A stretch of 62,069 nt of DNA from Aestuariivita boseongensis (lineage in GTDB: Bacteria > Pseudomonadota > Alphaproteobacteria > Rhodobacterales > Rhodobacteraceae): the NCBI RefSeq assembly GCF_001262635.1, contig NZ_JXYH01000005.1, positions 1-62,069 on the forward strand, given 5' to 3'. Both the position numbers and the translations under genes were made by a program. Each line of letters starts with the position of its first letter. Within the stretch, counting starts at the first letter, position 1. The notes below the pieces were generated by a model. It worked only from the letters and a program-made list of their open reading frames with translations, was not told the origin of the DNA and did not search any database. Below, piece after piece: positions 16,663 through 24,536 of this stretch.

Positions 16663-18152
16663 CCCCCCTTTGGCATCAGATTTTCGACCCGCATCTGCGC
16701 GAAAGGCCGGACGCACCCGCACTGCGCGATTCCACCGGAATGGAGTGGAGCTATGCGGATCTGGATCGCGCCTGCACCGCCGTCCAGGAGACGTTGTCAG
16801 GCATGGGCGTCAAACCCGGCGACCGGGTTCTGGTGCTGTGCGAAAACTCCTGTGCGGCTGTTGCGGCGCTTTTTGGCGCTTCACGCGCCGGTGCCTGCGT
16901 GATCCCCGTCAATGCACGCATGACCGCGCATGAGGTCGACCGCATTCGCACCCATGCCCGCCCCTCAGCCGTTCTGACCACCAGCGGCGCCTCCGCCGAG
17001 GCCGCCGCCCATGGCGAGCGTCTGGGCGCTGTACGCCAGACCGGCGCGTTGGGGGAACTGATGGTCGCGCCAGATGACGGCGATGGCGAGGCGGTCGATG
17101 CGGATGTGGCGGTGCTGCTTTATACGACTGGCACGACTGGCACGCCCAAGGGCGTGATGCTGACCCATGGCAATCTGACCTATGCCGGGCGTGCCGCGCA
17201 AGAGTTCCGCAGCCTTGCGCCCGGTCACATCGTCTTTGGCGTGGCCCCGATAACCCATGTGATCGGTCTGGCCTCCATGCTGACGGCGACGCTGACGGCC
17301 GGGGCTACCGCGCTGCTGGAAGCACGCTTCTCGGTCGAACGGCTGGAGGCTGCTTTGCGGGCTGGCGTCAGCCACTTGCCCGCCGTTCCGCAGATGCACG
17401 CGCTTTTGATGCGCCATGTGCAGGATCAGGGGCTGGATCGCTTGGAGAGCCCTGATCTGTTCTATGTTTCGTCCGGGGGTGCACCGCTGGATCCGGCGTG
17501 GAAGCGCAAGGCCGAGGCGTTCTATGGCCTGCCGCTGCAGAACGGCTATGGCATGACCGAAACGACAGCGGCCACGCATATCACCCGGAACAAGCTGGGC
17601 GATCCCGATATCTCGGTCGGTCCGCCGCTTGCGGAGGTCGAGATGCGAATCGACACCGATGTGCCCGGTGCCGGGGATGGCGCGGGCGAGGTGATCGTGC
17701 GGGGGCCCAATGTGATGAAGGGCTATTTCCGCAACCCCGAGGCCACGGCGGCCGCGCTCAGCCCGGATGGCTGGTTGCGCACGGGTGATCTGGGGCGCGT
17801 GGACGCCGAAGGCCGGTTGCACATCATGAGCCGCACCAAGGAGCTGATTATCCACGGCGGTTTCAACGTCTATCCGCCCGAGGTCGAGGCGGCGTTGAAC
17901 GATCATCCGCAGGTGGTGCAGTCAGCCGTGATTGGTCGGGTCGAGGATGGTGATGAAAAGGTGCTGGCCTTCTGCCAGGTGCCCGTGGGCTGCGACCTGA
18001 CACCAGAGGCGCTGCGCGATTTCGTGGCGGAACGGCTGACGGGGTACAAGCGGCCCAGCCGGATCATTCTGGCCAGCAGCTTGCCGGCCGCACCCACCGG
18101 CAAGATCCTGAAGCATAAGCTGCTGGAGGCCTTTGCCGATCGGTTGGGCTGA
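16659..18152 (+). CDS. Class I adenylate-forming acyl-CoA ligase
   Basis: The 497-aa AMP-forming synthetase contains the P-loop 'LLYTTGTTGTPKGVMLTH' (about 153-170), 'NGYGMTETTA', the 'TGDLGRVDAEGRL' hinge region and the C-terminal catalytic lysine in 'PTGKILKHKL'. It activates the imported acid to its CoA thioester with ATP, the entry step for the beta-oxidation enzymes encoded before it. It is the last gene of the rightward operon, with a hairpin just after the stop codon. Family relatives cover fatty, dicarboxylic and aromatic acids, so the substrate is open. Confidence 0.92.
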   Translation: MTPLWHQIFDPHLRERPDAPALRDSTGMEWSYADLDRACTAVQETLSGMGVKPGDRVLVLCENSCAAVAALFGASRAGACVIPVNARMTAHEVDRIRTHARPSAVLTTSGASAEAAAHGERLGAVRQTGALGELMVAPDDGDGEAVDADVAVLLYTTGTTGTPKGVMLTHGNLTYAGRAAQEFRSLAPGHIVFGVAPITHVIGLASMLTATLTAGATALLEARFSVERLEAALRAGVSHLPAVPQMHALLMRHVQDQGLDRLESPDLFYVSSGGAPLDPAWKRKAEAFYGLPLQNGYGMTETTAATHITRNKLGDPDISVGPPLAEVEMRIDTDVPGAGDGAGEVIVRGPNVMKGYFRNPEATAAALSPDGWLRTGDLGRVDAEGRLHIMSRTKELIIHGGFNVYPPEVEAALNDHPQVVQSAVIGRVEDGDEKVLAFCQVPVGCDLTPEALRDFVAERLTGYKRPSRIILASSLPAAPTGKILKHKLLEAFADRLG

Positions 18153-18158
18153 TCCGGT

Positions 18159-18198
18159 GAACGCTGCGCTGCGGGGCATGCGTTGCGTTCCGTATTTT
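18159..18198 (+). terminator. Terminator-like hairpin after the acyl-CoA ligase gene
   Basis: GAACGC (18159-18164) pairs with GCGTTC (18185-18190); inner pairing extends the imperfect stem to about ten pairs. CGTATTTT follows. The T-run is short and is also the beginning of a TATTT element (copy C). Confidence 0.5.
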
Positions 18199-18212
18199 CA
18201 GCAAGAAGAAGA
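18191..18212 (+). other. 3'-end TATTT...AGCAAGAAGAAGA element (copy C)
   Basis: TATTTTCAGCAAGAAGAAGA follows the hairpin after the ligase gene and ends at the convergent DgoK-like gene. It matches copies A (1-25, minus) and B (39294-39317) in its TATTT core, AGC and purine-rich AGAA tail, and in position relative to a gene end. Confidence 0.4.
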
Positions 18213-18959
18213 TCAGGACAGGACCTGTTTCCACGCAAGGCAAAAGCCATCGAGATAGGCTTGGGTCAAATCGGCCTCTTCCACGAAGGCCCCTTGTTTT
18301 GCCAGCGCATGGGCATAGGCAGCGCTTCGTGCGTCATCTGTCAGGATGACCACAGGCTGACCCAGCCAGTAGGGCTTGGCCGAGGCGATTTCGGCCCCGA
18401 TTAGATGCGCAAAAGCCTGCCCGTGCCCAGCCGCGCGGTCGCTGGCCAGATGCTGCGCCAGGCGGTCCGGGCGCGAGAGCGTTTCTGACAGTGCCGTGTC
18501 AAAGGCGTCATTGGAGGTGGGCTGTGGGGCGCCAAGGGCCGCTGCGATCTGTGCCGTCAGGAACCCCTGGAAGCTGACCACCTCTTCTGCAGAGATATGG
18601 GCCCAGAGGGTTTCGTCCCCCAGGACGAGCAGAACGCCATCAAAATTTGGGTTCTGCGCCAGATACCCTGCAATGGCGGTTTCGGCCCCATGGCTGCGCG
18701 CCGCCGGATTGTCTTGCCGCAAGGGCGGGATCGCCGCGACATGTGGCAGGCCTTCGGCAAGGGTCGTGCCGGTCAGAGGTTTTGCGGGAACGGGATGTGG
18801 TGCGATGTCCAGACCGGCCACTACCACGGGACCGGGAAGGGTTGGCAAGGCGTCTTTGGACAGGTCTTCCGGGGCAGAGGCCGTGCCATCCGCGCCCATC
18901 TTCCAGACGCGGATCCCATCAGCGCTCGCAAGAACCGCGCGCCACGCGGGATCAGACAT
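18213..18959 (-). CDS. 2-dehydro-3-deoxygalactonokinase (DgoK)-like protein
   Basis: This 248-aa protein aligns in pattern with DgoK sugar kinases: 'GIRVWKM' near the N-terminus, 'LRQDNPAARSHGAETAIAGYLAQNP', 'FDGVLLVLGDETLWAHISAEEVVSFQGFLTAQIAAAL' (quoted in parts of the family motif). DgoK is usually near 300 aa. Here the N-terminal ATP-binding strand is shortened and the usual G(T/S)HTKW element reads GDETLW, so kinase activity is doubtful. The ATG at 18959 overlaps the rpe gene by 8 nt. It may be a degenerate or repurposed kinase of 2-keto-3-deoxy sugar acids. No other galactonate-pathway gene is nearby. Confidence 0.65.
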   Translation of the reverse strand: MSDPAWRAVLASADGIRVWKMGADGTASAPEDLSKDALPTLPGPVVVAGLDIAPHPVPAKPLTGTTLAEGLPHVAAIPPLRQDNPAARSHGAETAIAGYLAQNPNFDGVLLVLGDETLWAHISAEEVVSFQGFLTAQIAAALGAPQPTSNDAFDTALSETLSRPDRLAQHLASDRAAGHGQAFAHLIGAEIASAKPYWLGQPVVILTDDARSAAYAHALAKQGAFVEEADLTQAYLDGFCLAWKQVLS

Positions 18960-19641
18960 ACACGCCCTGCGCCGCCTCGCGAATGGCGCGGATGTTTTGG
19001 CCATAGACTTCGGGCTGGCTGACCGATCCGCCACGGAACACGGCAGACCCGGCCACCAGCACATCTGCACCTGCCTGCACCAGTTGCGGGGCGGTCGTTG
19101 GGTCAACACCGCCGTCAATCTCGATATGTATGGGCCGGTCGCCGATCATCGCGCGCAGCTTTTTGACCTTGGTCGTCATGTCGATGAATTTCTGCCCGCC
19201 AAAGCCGGGGTTCACCGTCATCACGCAAATGAGGTCGGTCAGGTCCAGCAGGTCGGTCACCGCCTCCGCCGGAGTGCCGGGGTTCAGCGCGACGCCCGCT
19301 TTCATGCCTGCCCCGCGAATGGCCTGCAGGGTCCGGTGGATATGCGGCCCTGCTTCGACATGCGCCGTCAGGATATCCGCGCCTGCCTGTGAAAAGGCGT
19401 CGATATAGGGATCGACCGGCGCAATCATCAGGTGCACATCCATGACCGTTTTGACATGTTTGCGGAACGCTGCCACGGCCGGCGGGCCAAAGGTCAGGTT
19501 CGGGACGAAATGCCCGTCCATCACATCCACATGGACCCAATCGGCGCCCTGATCCTCGATCGCTTCGATCTCGGCCCCGAAATTCGCGAAATCCGCCGAC
19601 AGGATGGATGGCGCGATCTTTACGCTGCGGTCAAAGGACAT
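18952..19641 (-). CDS. rpe: Ribulose-phosphate 3-epimerase
   Basis: The 229-aa TIM-barrel enzyme interconverts ribulose 5-phosphate and xylulose 5-phosphate in the pentose phosphate pathway. Metal-binding 'HVDVMDGHFVPNLTFG', 'MTVNPGFGGQKF' and phosphate-binding 'IEIDGGVDPTTA' are intact, and the length is exactly that of the family. The start at MSFDRSVKIAPS is chosen because GGAG lies 8 nt upstream; a further in-frame ATG lacks one. It is transcribed ahead of, and overlaps, the DgoK-like gene. Confidence 0.96.
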   Translation of the reverse strand: MSFDRSVKIAPSILSADFANFGAEIEAIEDQGADWVHVDVMDGHFVPNLTFGPPAVAAFRKHVKTVMDVHLMIAPVDPYIDAFSQAGADILTAHVEAGPHIHRTLQAIRGAGMKAGVALNPGTPAEAVTDLLDLTDLICVMTVNPGFGGQKFIDMTTKVKKLRAMIGDRPIHIEIDGGVDPTTAPQLVQAGADVLVAGSAVFRGGSVSQPEVYGQNIRAIREAAQGVYV

Positions 19642-19749
19642 TGGGCTCTCCTTCAGGTGTGGGATGTTGCGGGTCATATAGACTGCCCGGAACCGGAACG
19701 GTAGGGCTTGTTGTCCTGATCCATCTGAAACGTCAGGGCGTGGACAGTT

Positions 19750-20442
19750 TCACGCGCCGCTCAGGGCAAAGCGGTCGATCAGGTGGAAGAACCCCTCGTC
19801 ATCCTCGCCCACCAGCGCGATATCGCGGATCACGAAGGGGCGCGGCAAAAGCGGGGCGAGATGGCTTTGCAGGGTGGCAAGCGTTCTGGCCTGATCGTCC
19901 TTGGGAAGCTTGCTGGTCAGCGTCATGTGGAAGCGGAACTGATCCAGCACATGGGGATACCCCCATTGCTTCAAGTTCGCCTCCTGCGCGGGCGACAGGT
20001 GCGCAGAGCGGCGTCGCTCAAGCTCCTGATCCGAGGGCGGGGCACGGAACGCGTCCAGCTCGCGCACGATGCGGGCAGCGGCGGCGTTGAGGGTGCGTGT
20101 CTCGCCCTGCGCGGTGAGCGCGAGAAAGCGGCCCAGCGGTGTCACGTCAAGCCCGGACAGCGTGACCGGTGCGATATCCCTTGCCAGATCCCGCACCGCA
20201 CGGGTCAGGGCGGCCGCGGTTTTTCCGGCGCGCAGGCGGAATGGGGGTTTCAGTGTCGCATGCAGCCCGTATCGGCGGGGCACCGCCGTGATGGCCGAAA
20301 CGGGCCGATCCAATCCTGCGATATCGGGGTGTTCGACGGCCTTGCCCGCCGCGATATCCCAGCCCAGCCAGGCGGTGCAGAACGCGGCCCATGGCTCGGC
20401 CTGATCGGGAATGAAATAGATCGCATAGCGGGTGGGTGTCAT
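19750..20442 (-). CDS. DUF1045 (2H phosphoesterase-like) protein
   Basis: A 230-aa protein opening with 'RYAIYFIPDQAEPWAAF', typical of DUF1045. It carries two HxT motifs (HATLKPPF and FHMTLTSK), the arrangement of 2H phosphoesterases. DUF1045 proteins are often annotated as phosphonate-metabolism proteins because of phn-cluster neighbours; no phn gene is seen here. The ATG at 20442 has AAGGAG 9 nt upstream. A TTG 6 nt earlier is too close to that site. It stands alone between the rpe and glycan operons. Confidence 0.75.
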   Translation of the reverse strand: MTPTRYAIYFIPDQAEPWAAFCTAWLGWDIAAGKAVEHPDIAGLDRPVSAITAVPRRYGLHATLKPPFRLRAGKTAAALTRAVRDLARDIAPVTLSGLDVTPLGRFLALTAQGETRTLNAAAARIVRELDAFRAPPSDQELERRRSAHLSPAQEANLKQWGYPHVLDQFRFHMTLTSKLPKDDQARTLATLQSHLAPLLPRPFVIRDIALVGEDDEGFFHLIDRFALSGA

Positions 20443-20511
20443 GGTCAAAGCTCCTTGAGGCGAAGCAGTGACGCGGTTTTATGACAGTTCAGTGACACCA
20501 GCCTGTGATCT

Positions 20512-20988
20512 TCAGGCGCGGTAGAACAGGTAACGGTCGGGCGCGATGGTGTCCGGCCCTTCGATCTGTTCGAACCCCACCAGCGGCTGGCCGGAAATCA
20601 GAAGCCCTCCAGACGACATCACCCGGGCCAGCGGCACCGAGAGTTTCGCGGCCTCGGCCACGTCCTGTTCCTTGACGCCAAAGCCCAGATCGTAATGCGC
20701 CAACCGGATTTTCACGCCCAGACCCGCCAGCTTTTCCAGCATCGGCGCGGCTTCGCCCTCAAGAAAGTCTTCATCGGGCGGAACGCAGGACGGATGGCAT
20801 TGCAGCACACGGTCGATCACCCAGATGCGCCGATCGGGCAGGATTTCCCGCAGGTGGTCGTAGGTGCGCCCATTGCCGAGCCCCAGATCCAGCACATCGC
20901 CTGGCGCATCGCCGATCTGCTGGGCCGCCCAGTTCAACCCGTCGCGCTGGGCGCTCAGTCTGCGCAGCATGCTGTCCAGACGGCTCAT
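20512..20988 (-). CDS. Small class I SAM-dependent methyltransferase (glycan operon)
   Basis: This 158-aa Rossmann methyltransferase has motif I 'VLDLGLGNGRTYDHLRE' and a conserved 'IWVIDR' second strand. It is the last gene of the glycan operon and overlaps the deacetylase by 4 nt. A paralogue lies at 38723-39211, sharing LGLGNGRTY-H-RE, the 'HPSCVPP/HPDSTPP' segment and a C-terminal D-RxxxYR end. In this context it might methylate a sugar or lipid intermediate, but the family has no defined substrate. Confidence 0.78.
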   Translation of the reverse strand: MSRLDSMLRRLSAQRDGLNWAAQQIGDAPGDVLDLGLGNGRTYDHLREILPDRRIWVIDRVLQCHPSCVPPDEDFLEGEAAPMLEKLAGLGVKIRLAHYDLGFGVKEQDVAEAAKLSVPLARVMSSGGLLISGQPLVGFEQIEGPDTIAPDRYLFYRA

Positions 20989-21743
20989 GGGCGGTCTCCT
21001 TTGCCGAATTGCCAGGGCTGCGCGGGCCCCGACAGAAGCACCGCGATCAGTCGTTCGCAGAAAGACCAGATCGCGGGATCATGTACAAGGTGGTGGGTCA
21101 AAAGGCCCAGTGGTTCGTCGGCGTCGCTGCGCCCTGCGCGCCGGTCTTGCAAAAGCCGCGTGATCCGGTCGACCAGCAATGCCTCGTCCAGCAGCCCACG
21201 CGTGCCTTTCCAGTCGATCGGGTCGATATGGGTGTTGATCTGCTCCAACCCCTCTGCGGCCCAGCGGCTTTTGCGCGGTGTGGCGGTGGACAACACCTTG
21301 AACCCCAGATGAGGCAACTCCGCCACCAGATCCGGGCTGATCCGGTTCCATGGCGGCACGAAAACCGGCTGCAGCCGCGACCCGAAAAGCCCGTGCAGCT
21401 TGCCAAAACCGCGATCGGCGTCCTCGATCATCTCGGCCAGGGGGCGGTGCGCGCCGAATTCGGTCTTCTTCTGATCGGGTGGGGCGTGGTTTTCATGGGC
21501 CCAGCCATGAACAAGAGGGATCACGTGCGGCGTCCCGGACAGGAAGTCCGCGAGGCTTGTGTCGGCATGGGCCGGGATCACTGCGATATGCACCGGCAGT
21601 TGCGTCTTCTGTGACAGCTGTGCCAGTTGCCGCAAGGCTGCACTATCAGAAATGGCGTCGTCATCACGCCACCAGAGCGGCAGGGAGAGACCCTCTCGCT
21701 CCCACTGCGCCAATTCGTCGTGCAAGGCGGTCCAGTCGGTCAT
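20985..21743 (-). CDS. Polysaccharide deacetylase family protein
   Basis: The 252-aa NodB-like protein has 'LPLWWRDDDAI' (metal-binding Asp segment), 'HIAVIPAHAD', 'LVHGWAHENHAP' (histidine ligands) and 'FVPPWNRI' (substrate groove). These are the motifs of the divergent bacterial deacetylase group that works on cell-surface sugars. No signal peptide is visible, so action on a cytosolic or lipid-linked amino sugar is more likely than on an extracellular polymer. It overlaps both neighbours by 4 nt in the glycan operon. Confidence 0.82.
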   Translation of the reverse strand: MTDWTALHDELAQWEREGLSLPLWWRDDDAISDSAALRQLAQLSQKTQLPVHIAVIPAHADTSLADFLSGTPHVIPLVHGWAHENHAPPDQKKTEFGAHRPLAEMIEDADRGFGKLHGLFGSRLQPVFVPPWNRISPDLVAELPHLGFKVLSTATPRKSRWAAEGLEQINTHIDPIDWKGTRGLLDEALLVDRITRLLQDRRAGRSDADEPLGLLTHHLVHDPAIWSFCERLIAVLLSGPAQPWQFGKGDRP

Positions 21744-22876
21744 GTGTTTGCCCCTGCGATTTCTTCCACGATGCGCAGCGCCTCTGCCGCGCCGTTCATG
21801 GCAACCCCCTGAACGGGCCTACGGGACATCTGGCTGAGTTTTGTCACATGCTGCGCCATCGCCTCCGCGCTCAGCTCCGCGCTCAGCAGCATGTCGAAGC
21901 CGGGCAGGGCCGCAAGGCTTTGGGCACGCAGGGTTTGTTCCACTTCGCCGCCATCGTCAAAGGGGATCAAAAGGGCAGGGATGCCGGTTTGCAGAAGGTC
22001 CATGGCAGTATTGTAGCCGGCCAGGCTGACCGAGCATATGGCGTGGTTCAGCATCTGCGGAAAATCTGGGCGTGCGGGCTCAACGGTGGCGTTCTCAGGT
22101 GCAATGGCCTGAAGCCCGGCGATCGCGGATGCCGGATCAGCCCCGCCCACCAACAGGCGCCAGTGCAATGCGGGCGTCAGCCTCGCGGCCCGTAACGCGG
22201 TTTCGAAAACCGGCAGGCCCACAGCACCGCCGCCTGCGCTGACCAGCACTTCGCCCTCTCCGGCACGGTCAGGATGGGGCTCTGGCGCCGGTGGGGCCAC
22301 GAACCCGGTATAGCGCAGCTTGGCACGCAAGGCGTCGGAGACAGGCCAGCTGATCTCAAGCGGTGTGGCGGCCTTGTCGGAATGCACAAGAACGGCGTCG
22401 TAGTACTGCGCGATGATCTGATCGGCACGCTCGGCCTTGGCGGGTTTCGAGGGTGGCGCAAGGATATCCCGGATCGAACAGAGGATTTTCGGCGGGCGCG
22501 GCAGGCGCTGGGCGGCGTCCAGTATGTCCAATAATTCCGGGGCAAGGACCCGCCTTCCAAAGGGGAAAAGCTCGGTGATCAGAACATCAGGGCCGTCCTT
22601 GATGCAGTCCAGAAGCCTGTCCAGCCGCCGGGCCAGATAGGCGGCGTCGGCACGCACCCCGTCGTCTGTCAGAAGCGTCGTGAAATTCGTCCCATCCGAT
22701 TTCAGCGGCGGCAGTTGCACCAGATTGATGCCCGCGGTCTCAAGCCCTGGCACTTCGGTGCCGCCCGAGGCCAATGTCACCTGATGCCCGCCCCCGGCAA
22801 AGGCACGCGCAAGCATCATCGCGCGGCGCAGGTGGCCGGTGCCCAGAAGATGGGTCACGACGATCAGGATATTCAT
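21740..22876 (-). CDS. MurG-like (GT28-type) glycosyltransferase
   Basis: This 378-aa GT-B protein begins 'MNILIVVTHLLGTGHLRRA', with the GxGHLRR turn of MurG-like enzymes. In the C-terminal domain it has 'VSAGGGAVGLPVFETAL' and 'SLAGYNTAMDLLQTGIPALLIPF', the nucleotide-sugar-binding region. The ATG at 22876 is used because it overlaps the histidine phosphatase gene by 4 nt; a longer reading frame upstream is the antisense of that gene. It probably transfers a hexosamine or uronic acid to a lipid or glycan acceptor at the inner membrane. Confidence 0.82.
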   Translation of the reverse strand: MNILIVVTHLLGTGHLRRAMMLARAFAGGGHQVTLASGGTEVPGLETAGINLVQLPPLKSDGTNFTTLLTDDGVRADAAYLARRLDRLLDCIKDGPDVLITELFPFGRRVLAPELLDILDAAQRLPRPPKILCSIRDILAPPSKPAKAERADQIIAQYYDAVLVHSDKAATPLEISWPVSDALRAKLRYTGFVAPPAPEPHPDRAGEGEVLVSAGGGAVGLPVFETALRAARLTPALHWRLLVGGADPASAIAGLQAIAPENATVEPARPDFPQMLNHAICSVSLAGYNTAMDLLQTGIPALLIPFDDGGEVEQTLRAQSLAALPGFDMLLSAELSAEAMAQHVTKLSQMSRRPVQGVAMNGAAEALRIVEEIAGANT

Positions 22877-23460
22877 TCCGCGGGCCTGTCGATCAGGCGC
22901 ACGGGTTCGGCTTCGGCCACGCTCAGGCCGTTCGACAGATCCAGCACGAACAACCTGTTGCGTTTGATCTGGAACGGCGCGGGGCCTTCGAAATCCCAGC
23001 CGGTCGCGCGTGCCAGCAACACGCGCATGATTCCGATATGCGTAACCGCGACCGTGTCGCGGCTTAGCCCGGCGACCCAACGCTGAAGCCGTGCCCAAAC
23101 CTCGGCCGGGCTTTCCCCGCCGGGCGGGCGATAAGACCAGCCCCATTCCTCGATATCGCGGAAGCCTGAATTCGGGTCGGCCTTCAATTCCAGACCTTTC
23201 TGGCCTTCCCAATCGCCCCAGTTCATCTCGATCAACTCAGGTGCTGTTGCCGGCGGGCGTCCGCCCACCAGCGCGGCCGTTTCCTGCGCGCGCGACAGGG
23301 GGCTAGCCACCAGATCGGCCCCGTCCCAGGGCCGGGGCAGAGCCAGTTGCGCCAGGTTGGCCCGCGCATCGTCTTCCAGTGGGATATCGCTGCGCCCCTG
23401 GATCTGGCCCGCGCGGTTCCAGGCGGTATGCCCGTGTCTGAGAAGGGCAAGTTTCGTCAT
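22873..23460 (-). CDS. Histidine phosphatase family protein
   Basis: A 195-aa phosphoglycerate-mutase-fold phosphatase with the N-terminal catalytic 'LALLRHGHTAWNRAGQIQG' (RHG motif), the mid 'SPLSRAQETA', and the second catalytic histidine in 'VAVTHIGIMRVL'. It dephosphorylates small phosphorylated compounds in the cytosol. Its embedding by 4-nt overlaps between two glycosyltransferase genes suggests it acts on a phosphosugar or lipid-phosphate intermediate of the glycan pathway rather than in glycolysis. Confidence 0.85.
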   Translation of the reverse strand: MTKLALLRHGHTAWNRAGQIQGRSDIPLEDDARANLAQLALPRPWDGADLVASPLSRAQETAALVGGRPPATAPELIEMNWGDWEGQKGLELKADPNSGFRDIEEWGWSYRPPGGESPAEVWARLQRWVAGLSRDTVAVTHIGIMRVLLARATGWDFEGPAPFQIKRNRLFVLDLSNGLSVAEAEPVRLIDRPAE

Positions 23461-24536
23461 TCTGTTCCCTCCATCAGCGGGCCAAGTGTGTTTCGCAGGA
23501 TGCCAATTGCGGCCGGGCGCAGGTGCCGCGCCTGTACATAAGCGCGGGCCTCTTCGCTGAACTTCCGCGACAGTTCCGGATCAGCAAGCAGGTGGTCAAC
23601 CCGTTTGGCCAAGGCTGCAGGCCCCTCTTCCGGCGTTGGATAAACGCCAGGCACCAGCACATCACGCACGCCGGGCCTGTCCTGAGCGACCACCGGCAGA
23701 CCGGCGGCCTGCGCTTCCAGATAGGCCATGCCAAAAGCCTCATTCACCCCGGGCCAGAGAAGAAGCGACGCCTTGGCGTAAGCCTGTGCCAGATCTTCGC
23801 GAGACAAAGCGCCCAGAAACCGCACGCGGTTGCCAAAGGGCGCAAAAAGCGCCTGGACCTCGACCCGCGCTTCGCCGTCGCCTGCAATGTCCAGCCGCCA
23901 GTCGGGGCGGCGAAGATGGCTGAGTGTTTCGGCAATCAACCGGTACGAGGCCAGCTTGTCGCCTTGCCGCATCATGCCAACGGCCAGCATCGGGCCAGAG
24001 TGATCCGATGCTGCCGGCATCGTGTCGCGATCCAGAAACGGGGGCAGTTCCACGATCTGCTGGTCTGCGCATCGGTCCCGTTCCAAAGCGATCCGGTCAT
24101 TGCCGGTGAAATGAAAGATCACATCGGCTGCGTCGCTGGCCAGATGGGCCATTTCGGCGAAATCTGCCCAGGGGCCTGTCAGCCGTGATTTTGCGCGCGT
24201 GGCCTCGATCTGAACATAGGGAATGCCCACGCGTTTGCTGACCACCGGCCCGATCAGATCTGGGGCCTTGTAGTAATTGTGATAGGTCACCCAGATCGCC
24301 GGGTCAGGCAAATCACGCAGAACACGCGTGGCTTCTGATTGGGCCTCTGCCATCAGCTGCCTTTGGGTGTCCGCATTGCCTTTCGGCTCAAAACTCCGCA
24401 GTTCAGAGGCAAGCGTGACCGGCCGTTCAAAGCCCTGCGCCAAAGCGGCCATCAGGTTACGCGCAATCTGCCGGTCGCCCGAAGCTGTGGGGTGACGCGG
24501 CGATTTCAGCGGGGCGTAGAAGGCAATGGGCCTCAT
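23457..24536 (-). CDS. Family 4-type glycosyltransferase (first of two)
   Basis: A 359-aa GT-B fold protein. The C-terminal half has 'RFLGALSREDLAQAYAKASLLLWPGVNEAFGMAYLEAQAAGLPVVA', whose ExFGxxxxE pattern is the GT4 nucleotide-sugar-binding signature. The N-terminus ('YAPLKSPRHPTASGDRQIARNLM') fits an acceptor-binding domain. It lies within the glycan operon with 4-nt overlaps on both sides. No signal or membrane segment is visible, so it acts at the cytosolic face of the membrane. Confidence 0.83.
   Translation of the reverse strand: MRPIAFYAPLKSPRHPTASGDRQIARNLMAALAQGFERPVTLASELRSFEPKGNADTQRQLMAEAQSEATRVLRDLPDPAIWVTYHNYYKAPDLIGPVVSKRVGIPYVQIEATRAKSRLTGPWADFAEMAHLASDAADVIFHFTGNDRIALERDRCADQQIVELPPFLDRDTMPAASDHSGPMLAVGMMRQGDKLASYRLIAETLSHLRRPDWRLDIAGDGEARVEVQALFAPFGNRVRFLGALSREDLAQAYAKASLLLWPGVNEAFGMAYLEAQAAGLPVVAQDRPGVRDVLVPGVYPTPEEGPAALAKRVDHLLADPELSRKFSEEARAYVQARHLRPAAIGILRNTLGPLMEGTE

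Noticed and set aside
18952-19118. Longer N-terminus for the DgoK-like protein
   Set aside because: The extra residues are an out-of-frame reading of the rpe 3' end with Cys/Trp/Arg-rich nonsense and no kinase motif.
22194-22214. TTCGAA with partly symmetrical flanks inside the MurG-like glycosyltransferase gene
   Set aside because: Single, imperfect and explained by coding sequence; not part of an array.
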